Source of the DNA: JAPLMI01 sp043798375
Lineage (GTDB): Bacteria; Omnitrophota; Gorgyraeia; 2-01-FULL-45-10
Direction: 5' to 3'
DNA: 64,000 bases
NCBI GenBank assembly: GCA_043798375.1
Contig: JAZDOS010000029.1
Coordinates: 62,001-126,000, forward strand
Both the position numbers and the translations under genes were made by a program. How positions within the stretch are numbered: the first letter of the stretch is position 1; each line of letters begins with the position of its first letter. The notes under the pieces are model-generated. The model ran no database searches, was not told the DNA's origin, and was given only the letters and a program-made list of their open reading frames with translations. Shown here piece by piece: positions 38,969-48,090 of the stretch.

Positions 38969-41296
38969 GTGCTATCAGGTCTCACTTTTTTTGAGCAGGC
39001 GGCTATCTGGTCGGTTTTAGGCGTCGCGCTTCTGGGGCTGGCTTACGCGCTCTTTCTTCGAAAACAGATTTTGGTCGAGGATAAGGGGGATGCCCGGATG
39101 CTGGAAGTCTGGAACGCGATACGCGAAGGCGCGGATACGTATCTACGCAAGCAATTATTCTCCATACTTCCTTTAATAGGCGTCCTGACGTTTGCCCTCT
39201 TCTTTTCGGTCTTTATCGTTCCTCCTTCAGAAGACGCTATGGCGAGATTCGCAGGCCTTAGTGAATCTACGGTCCGGCTTATAATAGGTATAGGCAGGGC
39301 CCTCGCATTCATAATGGGCGCTTTATTTTCGCTTTTGGTAGGCCAACTCGGCATGAGGATGGCTGTTCAGGGCAACGTCCGTGTCGCGGCCGCGTCGAAA
39401 AGGTCTTTCGGCGAGGCGCTGCGCATCGCTTACCGCACAGGCACTATCACCGGAATGCTGACGGACGGCCTGGGATTATTCGGCGGAACTATAATATTTA
39501 TTATTTTCGGCATCGCCGCGCCTGACGCGCTATTGGGATTCGGTTTCGGCGGAACGTTATTAGCGCTATTCATGAGGGTAGGCGGAGGTATCTATACTAA
39601 AGCGGCTGACGTCGGCGCCGACCTCGTAGGCAAGGTGGAGGCGGGAATTCCCGAAGACGATCCGCGCAATCCGGCTGTAATAGCGGATCTCGTCGGGGAT
39701 AACGTCGGCGATTGCGCCGGTATGGCGGCCGATATTTTCGAGTCGTATGAAGTAACCATAGTATCCGCGCTTATACTGGGCCTTGCGCTATATCATATAA
39801 CTCACAGGTTGGAATGGATAATATATCCGCTTCTCGTCCGCGGGATCGGAGTCGTCTGTTCGATAATAGGCACTTACGCCGTAAAGGGCACCTCTAATAT
39901 CGGCAAGAGCGGAAACGCGATGCGCGCCATATTCCGCGGATTTCTCACTTCGGCCGTCATCTCGATCGCGTTGTTCGGAGGCCTTGCCTTTCTTTACATG
40001 AGCAAGCTGCCCGGCGGGTGGTGGAGGCCGTTTGCGGCAACAACGCTCGGCGTACTGCTGGCCATAACGATCGACCGTCTCACCGAATATTTCACGGGAA
40101 CAGAAGGTAAGCCCGTCCAGGAGGTAAGAAAATCGATGGATACCGGGCCGGCGACCACAATACTTTCGGGTTTATCCGTCGGCCTGGAGTCTTCGGTCTG
40201 GTCGGTACTTGTGATTGCGGCGACGATATTCGGATCCATCCTTATATTCGGCACTATCCCGGGGTTGTCCGGCGCCGAGAAGGTGACATACATACTCTAC
40301 GGCGTGGCTATGACGGGCATAGGGATGCTCACCCTTACCGGCAACAACGTCGCCATGGACTCGTTCGGCCCTATATCGGATAACGCCAACGGCATCGGCG
40401 AGATGGCGTGGCACGATAAAAAGGACGGCGCCACCACGAAGGCGCGCAAGATCATGGCGGACCTCGACGCAGTAGGAAACACGACAAAGGCTATCACTAA
40501 AGGGGTCGCCATAGGCTCTGCCGTAATAGCGGCGGTTGCGCTATTCGGTTCTTACATGGTCGACGTAAGCAAGGTCCAGGCGGCGATGGGGATGCCGCTG
40601 GGGGATCAGCTTAATTCTGTCGGTATCCGCGTCTCGGTTCCGCAGGTATTCGTCGGAATGCTCATCGGAGGCGCAATACCGTGGCTATTTTCTTCGTTCT
40701 GCATCAAGGCCGTCAGCCGCGCCGCCTCGCTGATAGTAGAGGAGGTCCGCAGGCAATTCCGCCTCGGCGTGTTGGACGGCAAGATAAAACCTGATTACAG
40801 GCAGGCTGTAGCGATATCCACAACGGCCGCGCAAAAAGAACTGGTGGGCCTCGCTCTCCTCGGAGTTGTATCACCGATATTGGTGGGGCTCGTTCTGCAG
40901 GTAGAAGCGCTCGGCGGATTTCTGGCCGGCATAATTTTATCGGGGCAGCTCCTGGCAGTGTTTATGGCCAACGCCGGCGGCGCGTGGGATAACGCCAAGA
41001 AGACGATCGAAGACGAAGAGTGCGATATCGCCAATAACAGGGGAAAGGGATCCGAGAGGCATAAGGCGGGCGTAGTCGGCGATACCGTCGGCGATCCGCT
41101 GAAGGATACCGCGGGCCCGGCGCTCAACCCGATGATAAAGGTCGTCAACCTTGTGTCGGTAATAATAGCTCCTATCGTTGTCCAATACAATAAACTCGGG
41201 CTTGGTACATGGGTGGTCATATCTCTACTCTCGGCAAGCCTCGTCTGGGCTGTGTGGCAGAGTAAGAGGTCCGCTCCTGATGTGGTATCGGTATAA
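38969..41296 (+). CDS. hppA: Membrane-bound ion-translocating pyrophosphatase, K+-independent type
   Basis: 775 residues, start GTG after AGGGAGGG. About sixteen membrane segments; PPi-binding KAADVGADLVGKVEAGIPEDDPRNP and the two Asp-rich loops (DNVGDCAGMAADIFESYE; GDTVGDPLKDTAGPALNP). At the residues that decide potassium dependence the sequence is GNTTKAITKG (K507, T510); Lys/Thr is the signature of K+-independent, proton-pumping enzymes, while K+-dependent ones have Ala/Gly. It hydrolyses PPi to energise the membrane. Its stop is 3 bp before the hydrogenase operon. Confidence 0.96.
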   Translation: MLSGLTFFEQAAIWSVLGVALLGLAYALFLRKQILVEDKGDARMLEVWNAIREGADTYLRKQLFSILPLIGVLTFALFFSVFIVPPSEDAMARFAGLSESTVRLIIGIGRALAFIMGALFSLLVGQLGMRMAVQGNVRVAAASKRSFGEALRIAYRTGTITGMLTDGLGLFGGTIIFIIFGIAAPDALLGFGFGGTLLALFMRVGGGIYTKAADVGADLVGKVEAGIPEDDPRNPAVIADLVGDNVGDCAGMAADIFESYEVTIVSALILGLALYHITHRLEWIIYPLLVRGIGVVCSIIGTYAVKGTSNIGKSGNAMRAIFRGFLTSAVISIALFGGLAFLYMSKLPGGWWRPFAATTLGVLLAITIDRLTEYFTGTEGKPVQEVRKSMDTGPATTILSGLSVGLESSVWSVLVIAATIFGSILIFGTIPGLSGAEKVTYILYGVAMTGIGMLTLTGNNVAMDSFGPISDNANGIGEMAWHDKKDGATTKARKIMADLDAVGNTTKAITKGVAIGSAVIAAVALFGSYMVDVSKVQAAMGMPLGDQLNSVGIRVSVPQVFVGMLIGGAIPWLFSSFCIKAVSRAASLIVEEVRRQFRLGVLDGKIKPDYRQAVAISTTAAQKELVGLALLGVVSPILVGLVLQVEALGGFLAGIILSGQLLAVFMANAGGAWDNAKKTIEDEECDIANNRGKGSERHKAGVVGDTVGDPLKDTAGPALNPMIKVVNLVSVIIAPIVVQYNKLGLGTWVVISLLSASLVWAVWQSKRSAPDVVSV

Positions 41297-41299
41297 TTT

Positions 41300-42733
41300 A
41301 TGCATACAAATTTACTTCTGGCAATCGTGCTTGTGCCGATAACAGGATCTTTCTTGCTTCCTGTTGCCGGCCGCATATCCGAGAGGATGAGGAACGCTCT
41401 GGCGCTTCTATTGGTCATCATACCATTGATAGGCTCGGCCCTGATCGCCCCGATCGTCCTGACGGGCCAGAAGATCACTATCCTGTGGGGAGTTCCGCTC
41501 GGATTCGATTTTATCCTGACGGCCGATCGCCTCGCCGTCTTCATGGCGCTCGTCTCATCTCTCATAAGCGCCATAATAATCCTGTATTCGTTCGGATATA
41601 TAAGCCATTATGACAACCGAAATGAGTACTACTTCATGGTAGTGCTCTTCGTGGGCGCTATGATGGGTATTGTCTATTCCGGAAACCTGATCTTCCTGTA
41701 TCTCTTCTGGGAGATCACTGCGATAACAAGCTGGCGTTTAATAGGGTTCTTCCGCGCAAAAGAACATGTCATAAAGGCGGACAAGGCGTTTCTCGTAACA
41801 ATCGGAGGAGCGCTCGCGATGTTGATAGGATTTATCTTCATATACCAAAAGACCGGTTCTTTTGACCTGGTCGTGATAAAAGAAACTCTCAAGGGCATTC
41901 CGATCCCCGACATATTCGTGATGCTGATACTTTTCGGGATACTCTCCAAATCCGCGACGCTTCCGTTCCACACATGGCTTCCGGACGCCGGCGTCGCGCC
42001 GTCGCCCGTAACGGCGCTCCTTCACGCGGCGCTTCTCGTCAAGATCGGTGTCTATGTATTCGCAAGACTCTTCATCGTGACATTTTCATACACAGCGGTA
42101 TGGCACACGATTTTACCTGTGATAGCGGCTATAAGCGCTCTCGTCGCGGCCGGCGCAGCGCTGGTTGAAACAGACATGAAGCGCATAATAGCATACTCGA
42201 CGGTGAGCCAAATAGCCTTTATATTTCTTGGATTCTCAGTCGGAAATGAAATAGGGATTGCCGGCGCTCTTCTATTTATACTGATGCACGGGCTTGCCAA
42301 GGGGGGGCTATTCCTCTGCGCAGGCATAGTCGAACAGAATACAAAGACCAAGGACATAAGGAAGCTGGGGGGCCTTATAAGCACAATGCCGATAACTGCG
42401 GTTTCATTTTTCGCCTGCTCGTTATCGGTAATGGGGGTGCCGCCTTTCGGCGGGTTCTTCTCGAAATACCTCGTATTCTCCGGCGCGGTATCATCGGGCC
42501 ATATCATGATAGCGCTTACATTCTTATTCGGCTCTCTTTTAACCATAGTCTATCTATTCAGGATATTTAACATGATATTTTTAGGCGAAGGGTCTATCAA
42601 GGCGAGGGAGGGCTCGGCTACGATGGTATTTTCGGTGGCAGCCCTTGCCGTCCTTTCTATTATCGGAGGCATTTGTATAAGTTATCCTTCCGGATTTGCG
42701 GGGGCTTGCGTAAAACAGATGCTGGGTTTATAG
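41300..42733 (+). CDS. Hydrogenase antiporter-like subunit 1 (NuoM/MrpD type)
   Basis: 477 residues, ~14 membrane segments. The proton-antiporter core is FWEITAITSWRLIGFF (Glu of TM5), SKSATLPFHTWLPDA (TM7 Lys), TDMKRIIAYSTVSQIAFIFLG and GVPPFGGFFSKYLVF. It is one of three antiporter-like subunits of the complex and should move H+ or Na+ when electrons pass to the [NiFe] site. It begins 3 bp after hppA and abuts the next subunit with 0 bp. Codon use matches hppA. Confidence 0.9.
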   Translation: MHTNLLLAIVLVPITGSFLLPVAGRISERMRNALALLLVIIPLIGSALIAPIVLTGQKITILWGVPLGFDFILTADRLAVFMALVSSLISAIIILYSFGYISHYDNRNEYYFMVVLFVGAMMGIVYSGNLIFLYLFWEITAITSWRLIGFFRAKEHVIKADKAFLVTIGGALAMLIGFIFIYQKTGSFDLVVIKETLKGIPIPDIFVMLILFGILSKSATLPFHTWLPDAGVAPSPVTALLHAALLVKIGVYVFARLFIVTFSYTAVWHTILPVIAAISALVAAGAALVETDMKRIIAYSTVSQIAFIFLGFSVGNEIGIAGALLFILMHGLAKGGLFLCAGIVEQNTKTKDIRKLGGLISTMPITAVSFFACSLSVMGVPPFGGFFSKYLVFSGAVSSGHIMIALTFLFGSLLTIVYLFRIFNMIFLGEGSIKAREGSATMVFSVAALAVLSIIGGICISYPSGFAGACVKQMLGL

Positions 42734-44563
42734 ATGAATATATTATTCTTACCTATATTGATACCTGTCGCGGCAGGCTTGATTGTCTGGGTCCTGCCTA
42801 AAAAAGCGAAACTGCCGAGAGACGCTGTGGTACTGGTCTCGACGCTCGCTAACATGGCTATAGCCGTAATGTTATTTAAAAGAGAGGTGGTTTTTTCTTA
42901 TCCGTGGGTCGGATTCGGTTTCGAGTTCTCTTTAAGGTTGTACAATTTCAGCGCGTTCATCGTGGGAGCGGCTGCCTGTTTCGGCGTACTCATTGCGTTG
43001 TATTCAAGTGTTTTCATAGGCCTTAAAAATTACTCCAGGTCATTTTTCGCCTATCTTCTCTTAACGCTCGGTTTTTTGAACGGGGCGGTCCTGTCGAACA
43101 ATCTGCTTTTGATGCTTTTCTTCTGGGAAGCCCTCCTGATAATGCAGTTCGGAATGATCATACTGGGGGGGAGATCTGCTTTCAGGACCGCTACAAAAGC
43201 GTTCATAATAATCGGCGCGAGCGACCTATGCCTGATGGTCGGAATAGCGCTTTACGGCTCGCTATCGGGTTCGTTCACGTTCTCGAAACTTATGCCGCTC
43301 GCCGGCCTGGGGGGAGGCCTGGCGTTCGTATTATTGATGATAGGCGCTATTGCGAAGGCGGGCTCGATGCCGTTTCACAGCTGGATCCCTGACGCCGCGC
43401 TGGACGCGCCGCTTCCCTTTATGGCATTAGTCCCCGCTGCATTAGAGAAACTTTTAGGGATATATTTCCTGGCGAGAATTTCTTTGGATATGTTTCAACT
43501 TAACCCTGATTCCTGGGCAAGTATCATGCTGATGATTATCGGAGCGATAACCATACTCCTTGCCGTAATGATGGCGTTGATACAGAAAGATTATACCAAG
43601 CTTTTATCGTATCACGCTATCAGCCAGGTAGGTTATATGATTTTAGGTATCGGCACCGCTGTCTCAGCCGGGATTGTCGGCGGATTATTCCATATGATTA
43701 ACCACGCCATGTATAAGAGCTGCCTGTTTCTTACAAGCGGCTCAGTGGCAAAGCAGACCGGCACCACAAATCTGGAAAAGTTGGGGGGCTTGGGCAGAAA
43801 AATGCCCTGGACTTTTATCTGTTTTATCGTGACCGCGGCTTCCATATCCGGTGTCCCGCCGTTTAACGGCTTCTTTTCCAAAGAATTGGTTTATGAAGGG
43901 GCGCTAGAAAGAGGTTTAATCTTTTATATCGCCGCCGTAGCCGGCTCTTTCTTTACTGCGGCTTCATTTTTAAAATTAGGGCACGCGGCATTTTTAGGCA
44001 AATTAAATCCGGAGCATAAGGATGTAAAAGAGGCGCGGATATCTATGCTGGCCCCAATGCTCTTTATTGCTTTTATGTGCATACTTTTCGGAGTGTGTAA
44101 TTCCTTGCCTCTTAATAATTTGATCCAGCCGATATTAGGAGAAAGGCTCCACGGCCATAATTATAGCGGCGCCCCCCAAAATTTAAAAATGGTGATTGTT
44201 ACGATGGCGGTATTGCTCGGCGCGTTTTTAAATCACCTCTTTGGCTTCAAAACCAAAGGCAGCGGCTTGAAAGCAGTTGACCATATTCACTATGCTCCTG
44301 TTTTATCGGGGATTTATGCGCGGGCTGAAAATAGATATTTTGACCCTTACGAGATCGGCCTGAAAGTTTCTCAGGCATTCAGTAGATTAAGCTGGCGGGT
44401 GGACAGGGGTATTGACGCAATATACAGTAAGGTAGTGACAGGATTAGCCTATTGGCTTACCGGTATTTTGAGAAGATTGCATAATGGCAGTTTTGCAACA
44501 TACCTGATCTGGTCTCTCGTCGGGATGTTATTAGTAACGCTGTTTTTGTTGTATTCAGCTTAA
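42734..44563 (+). CDS. Hydrogenase antiporter-like subunit 2 (NuoL type, long)
   Basis: 609 residues. Antiporter core with FFWEALLIMQFGMIILGG, KAGSMPFHSWIPDAALDAPLPFMALVPAALEKLLGIY, KDYTKLLSYHAISQVGYMILGIG and GVPPFNGFFSKELVYEG. A long C-terminal section with further membrane helices ends in a segment like the NuoL lateral helix. Codon use changes within this gene, near 43.4-43.9 kb by eye: ATA and CTC/CTT give way to ATT/ATC and TTA. This looks like a recombination junction. Confidence 0.88.
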   Translation: MNILFLPILIPVAAGLIVWVLPKKAKLPRDAVVLVSTLANMAIAVMLFKREVVFSYPWVGFGFEFSLRLYNFSAFIVGAAACFGVLIALYSSVFIGLKNYSRSFFAYLLLTLGFLNGAVLSNNLLLMLFFWEALLIMQFGMIILGGRSAFRTATKAFIIIGASDLCLMVGIALYGSLSGSFTFSKLMPLAGLGGGLAFVLLMIGAIAKAGSMPFHSWIPDAALDAPLPFMALVPAALEKLLGIYFLARISLDMFQLNPDSWASIMLMIIGAITILLAVMMALIQKDYTKLLSYHAISQVGYMILGIGTAVSAGIVGGLFHMINHAMYKSCLFLTSGSVAKQTGTTNLEKLGGLGRKMPWTFICFIVTAASISGVPPFNGFFSKELVYEGALERGLIFYIAAVAGSFFTAASFLKLGHAAFLGKLNPEHKDVKEARISMLAPMLFIAFMCILFGVCNSLPLNNLIQPILGERLHGHNYSGAPQNLKMVIVTMAVLLGAFLNHLFGFKTKGSGLKAVDHIHYAPVLSGIYARAENRYFDPYEIGLKVSQAFSRLSWRVDRGIDAIYSKVVTGLAYWLTGILRRLHNGSFATYLIWSLVGMLLVTLFLLYSA

Positions 44564-44583
44564 TTGCATAGGGGAGAATCTCA

Positions 44584-45993
44584 ATGTCCCAGGCTCTAAT
44601 TGTCATACCGTTGTTGAGCGTGATTGTTTTGAATCTGCCCTTTAGGGTCCTGATGAAAAAGGCGGCTTTTTGGCTGGCCCTGGTTTTGTTTATCAGTCAG
44701 ATCTGCCTGGTTATTTTTGTTCCTTTTAATCTATGGAGTCGTAACTTAGGCGTATTCGGGACTTTCTTGAAGTTTAACCTTATGGTTGACCCCCTCGCTT
44801 TGGTCATGCTGCTTTGCATCGGTATAGTTTTGTTTATTTCGCTTCTGGTGGCTAATTTTCTGCTTACCGACGCAGAACAAAAGTTCAATTTTACCAATCT
44901 TTTATTGATCATTCTCTCCGGGATGAACGGCGTAGTCATGGCCAGCGATATTTTTTCCCTGTTTGTCTTTATGGAGATCACCTCCGTGGTTTCTTTTATT
45001 CTGGTAGCTTTTAAAAGAAACAGCGAGGGGTTTGAGGCGGCTTTCAAGTATCTAATTCTTTCGGGTATCGCTACTGTGGCGATGCTTTCCGCGATCGCCT
45101 TAATTTTACTGATCTCAGGGGGTACGAGTTTTCAGGAAGTGCGTGCTGCGATGAGCGCCTCGCCGCATAATTTCCTGATCATCTTTGCCATAGGTATATT
45201 TATCTGCGGTCTTTTTGTCAAAGGCGGACTAATGCCTTTTCATGCCTGGCTGCCGGATGCCCACTCTGCGGCGCATTCAGCGGTGTCTATACTTTTATCC
45301 GGTGTACAGATAAAGGTATTGGGTGCCTACGTATTATTACGATTAATCACCGCGGTTTTTGGCTATACAAACTCGATTACGCAGATACTGATGGTGGTGG
45401 GCTTGATTTCAATGATCTTTGGCGCTCTGGGCGCGTTAGGGCAGAACGATTTCAAAAGAATGCTTGCCTATTCCAGCATCAGTAATATGGGCTATATCGT
45501 CTTAGGGTTTGGTTGCGGGACGACGCTGGCAATAGCAGGCGCTCTATTTCATTTGTTTAATCACGCGGTTTTTAAATCACTTTTGTTCGCTAATGCCGCG
45601 GCGGTAGAATTCAGAACCGGCACCCGGGATATGGATAAGATGGGGGGCTTGGCAGAGTGTATGCCTGTAACCGGCCTGACTTCGGTTTTAGGAAGCCTTT
45701 CTGCTGCCGGGGTTCCGCCGCTTGCCGGATTTTGGAGTAAACTTATTATCGTAATCGCCTTGTGGGCAGCCGGATATCGCGCCTATGCGGCAATGGCAGT
45801 AGTGGGCAGCCTCATTACTCTTGCCTATCTACTTTCTATGCAAAGGAGAGTTTTTTTTGGTAAGATAACGGAAGAATTTAAAGGGATAAAAGAGGCGGGT
45901 TTTGGATTGATATTGCCTGCCATGATACTTGCTGTGATAACCGTTGCGGTAGGCCTGATCTTTCCCTTTCTATTAAGGCTGGCGCAATTTTAG
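44584..45993 (+). CDS. Hydrogenase antiporter-like subunit 3 (NuoN/MrpD type)
   Basis: 469 residues, ~14 membrane segments. FVFMEITSVVSFILVAFKRN, VKGGLMPFHAWLPDAHSAAHSAVSILLSGVQIKVLG, NDFKRMLAYSSISNMGYIVLGFG and GVPPLAGFWSKLIIV are the antiporter motifs. GGGGAGAA precedes the ATG. Composition is the AT-richer type that continues to 51.1 kb. Confidence 0.9.
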   Translation: MSQALIVIPLLSVIVLNLPFRVLMKKAAFWLALVLFISQICLVIFVPFNLWSRNLGVFGTFLKFNLMVDPLALVMLLCIGIVLFISLLVANFLLTDAEQKFNFTNLLLIILSGMNGVVMASDIFSLFVFMEITSVVSFILVAFKRNSEGFEAAFKYLILSGIATVAMLSAIALILLISGGTSFQEVRAAMSASPHNFLIIFAIGIFICGLFVKGGLMPFHAWLPDAHSAAHSAVSILLSGVQIKVLGAYVLLRLITAVFGYTNSITQILMVVGLISMIFGALGALGQNDFKRMLAYSSISNMGYIVLGFGCGTTLAIAGALFHLFNHAVFKSLLFANAAAVEFRTGTRDMDKMGGLAECMPVTGLTSVLGSLSAAGVPPLAGFWSKLIIVIALWAAGYRAYAAMAVVGSLITLAYLLSMQRRVFFGKITEEFKGIKEAGFGLILPAMILAVITVAVGLIFPFLLRLAQF

Positions 45994-46002
45994 GAGCAAA
46001 AG

Positions 46003-46497
46003 TTGCTGAACACGATCGATTTAATTATTCTGATTTTTATGATTCTTGGGGCATTATGGGTAGTGATGACCCGCAGTTTATTGCGTGCGGCAATTGCTTT
46101 GGCTTTTACGAGCGCGGTATTATCCATACTGATGTTTCGGCTCAGCGCTCCATTAGCTGCGGTTTTTGAATTGTCGGTATGCACGGGCCTGGTCTCCGTA
46201 TTATTTATCAGCGCCATCAGCCTGACCCATCCCTCAACCCGCGAAGAAACCATCGAGCATATGGCAGAGAGGCTGCGGAAGTTTAAGTATTTACCTTTTA
46301 TTGTCGTAGCAGTAGGTATCGCACTTAGTTTTGTTGCCGTAAAACTTACTTTACAGTTACCGCCGCCGGAACTAGAAGACGATGTGCGCATGATTATGTG
46401 GAATTTAAGGCCGCTGGATATGGTGGGGCAGGTAATCATATTATTGAGCGGAGTCTTTGGAGTGGTGATCTTATTTAAAGAAGCGAATAAAAAATGA
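46003..46497 (+). CDS. Hydrogenase membrane subunit, NuoJ/MbhD type
   Basis: 164 residues, start TTG after GGAGC. Four to five membrane segments. MTRSLLRAAIALAFTSAVLSILMFRLSAPLAAVFELSVCTGLVSVLFISAISL fits NuoJ and its relatives in Mrp/Mbh complexes, with an acidic residue in the third helix. It links the antiporter modules to the catalytic arm. It overlaps the NuoK-like gene by 4 bp (ATGA). Confidence 0.8.
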   Translation: MLNTIDLIILIFMILGALWVVMTRSLLRAAIALAFTSAVLSILMFRLSAPLAAVFELSVCTGLVSVLFISAISLTHPSTREETIEHMAERLRKFKYLPFIVVAVGIALSFVAVKLTLQLPPPELEDDVRMIMWNLRPLDMVGQVIILLSGVFGVVILFKEANKK

Positions 46498-46814
46498 ACT
46501 TAGAGCTTTTGCAGACATTCTGGCCTTTAGGTATTTTTATGATCGTGCTTTGTATGATCGGCCTTTACTGTTTGCTGGCGACATACAATTTAATCAGGGC
46601 ATTGCTGGGATTAGAATTGATCATTAAGGCAGTGACGTTATTAATTATTGTTGTCGGATATATCAGCCGCCATACTGCCCTTGCCCAGGCTATTGTGATC
46701 ACTTTTATCGTCATTGAAGTAGTGGTGATGACGGTTGCCATCGGTATTGTTTTAGGTATACGCGGCCATAATGATTCTTTGGATGTGCGAAAGGTCAGGA
46801 ATTTAAAGGGATAG
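46494..46814 (+). CDS. Hydrogenase membrane subunit, NuoK/MrpC type
   Basis: 106 residues, three membrane segments. Both conserved membrane glutamates are present: LLGLELIIKAV and TFIVIEVVVMTVAIGIVL. The end RGHNDSLDVRKVRNLKG resembles NuoK. It carries part of the hydrophilic axis for proton transfer. Confidence 0.88.
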   Translation: MNLELLQTFWPLGIFMIVLCMIGLYCLLATYNLIRALLGLELIIKAVTLLIIVVGYISRHTALAQAIVITFIVIEVVVMTVAIGIVLGIRGHNDSLDVRKVRNLKG

Positions 46815-46827
46815 GTGTAAATAGAAT

Positions 46828-47160
46828 ATGGATAAGCTGCTGCTTTCACCTCCGGTTGCTTTTATCATAGTGCTGGCAGTATGTTTTTTACTTGCACGCC
46901 TTTTTTCTAAGCTTTCCTTTCGCCCTAAAAGCCACACCGGCGGAGAGGGTGAATCTTACGCCTGCGGAGAAAAAACTTATGATAATACAGCGCAGCCGGA
47001 CTATAATACTTTTTTTGCTTTTGCTTTTTTCTTTACCATTGCCCACGTAGCTACTTTGATTATGGCTACAGTTCACGCGCAAAATATGCAGGCATTTGTT
47101 TTAGCATTCCTGTATATAATAGGTACGGTTACCGGATTATATATTTTATTGAGAAAGTAG
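46828..47160 (+). CDS. Hydrogenase membrane subunit, divergent NuoA type
   Basis: 110 residues, three membrane segments. The loop SYACGEKTYDNTAQPDYNTFFAFAFFFTIAHVATLIMATV parallels the NuoA loop with its conserved Cys and following helix, but the FDxE acidic pair of complex I TM2, near the quinone path, is replaced by AHVA. A NuoA-like subunit is unusual for a hydrogenase. The divergence fits an enzyme that no longer uses quinone. Confidence 0.6.
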   Translation: MDKLLLSPPVAFIIVLAVCFLLARLFSKLSFRPKSHTGGEGESYACGEKTYDNTAQPDYNTFFAFAFFFTIAHVATLIMATVHAQNMQAFVLAFLYIIGTVTGLYILLRK

Positions 47161-47170
47161 GGGCCTTGAT

Positions 47171-47599
47171 ATGGAAGTTGTCAAAAAAATCGTAACCTGG
47201 GCAAGAATCAAATCGCCCTGGATCATACATTTCAATACCGGGGCATGCAATGCCTGTGATATTGAAATTATCGCGGCATTGACACCGCGTTATGACCTGG
47301 AGAGGTTCGGGGTACTGCTTAAAGGAACGCCCAGGCATGCGGATATCCTGGTTTGTTCAGGGCCGGTCACTAAACAGGTCCGGGACAGGCTAAAGAGAAT
47401 CTATGAGCAGACGGTAGAGCCTAAATTTGTCATTGCCGTCGGTACTTGCGCCTGCACCGGCGGTGTATTCGGCGGTTGTTATAATGTCGGGGGCGGGATA
47501 GATACAGCGATACCTGTTTCTGCCTATATACCCGGATGCCCGGCTAGCCCTAAAGCGATAATCGACGGAGCAGTAAAGCTCCTGGCGAGTTTAAAGTAA
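47171..47599 (+). CDS. Group 4 [NiFe] hydrogenase small subunit (NuoB-like)
   Basis: 142 residues. It carries one [4Fe-4S] cluster: C26 and C29 in GACNACDIE, C93 or C95 in GTCACTGG, and C123 in PGCPASP. It lacks the extra clusters of uptake hydrogenases, as expected for group 4. It passes electrons from the ferredoxin-like subunit to the [NiFe] site. Confidence 0.94.
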   Translation: MEVVKKIVTWARIKSPWIIHFNTGACNACDIEIIAALTPRYDLERFGVLLKGTPRHADILVCSGPVTKQVRDRLKRIYEQTVEPKFVIAVGTCACTGGVFGGCYNVGGGIDTAIPVSAYIPGCPASPKAIIDGAVKLLASLK

Positions 47600-47626
47600 G
47601 GATAAAGAATATAATTAGGAGGAGAC

Positions 47627-48076
47627 ATGTCTTTAGAAGAGGGCATTGTACAGGAATTAAGCAAAAAATTTCCGTATCTTGAGGGTAATATTAAAATAAC
47701 CCGCCCCCGGCGTTTATTTTTAGCGTTAGAACCAGCCCGCCTGGAAGCGGTATTAGCATATGCTTTGAAAAATTTAGGATTCCTGCATTTGCTTTCGATT
47801 ACCGGCCTTGATGAGCAGGATAATCTGAGCTTTATTTATCATTTGAGCCAAGATAGCGGCGTGGTTTTGAATTTAAAAACATCAGTTTCAAAAAACCACC
47901 CCGTAATAAAGACAATCACGAAATATTTTTCCGGTGCTGATATTTATGAGAGGGAACTGATGGATTTGTTTGGCGCCGAAGTAGAAGGATTACCCGCAGG
48001 CAACCGGTATCCTCTCGCCGATGATTGGCCGGCAGGGCAGTTTCCCTTACGTAAAGACTGGAAGCAGGCAGGTTAG
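47627..48076 (+). CDS. Hydrogenase NuoC-like (30-kDa) subunit
   Basis: 149 residues. SITGLDEQDNLSFIYHLSQDSGVVLNLKTSVSK and YERELMDLFGAEVEGLPAGNRYPLADDWPAGQFPLRKDW are the 30-kDa subunit signatures. It supports the contact between large and small catalytic subunits. AGGAGG is 5 bp before the ATG. Confidence 0.93.
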   Translation: MSLEEGIVQELSKKFPYLEGNIKITRPRRLFLALEPARLEAVLAYALKNLGFLHLLSITGLDEQDNLSFIYHLSQDSGVVLNLKTSVSKNHPVIKTITKYFSGADIYERELMDLFGAEVEGLPAGNRYPLADDWPAGQFPLRKDWKQAG

Positions 48077-48090
48077 GAGGGGGTAGTATT

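Noticed and set aside
40795..41574. 259-codon open frame on the minus strand
   Set aside because: Antisense to hppA and the first antiporter gene; low-complexity Ser/Thr/Arg composition.
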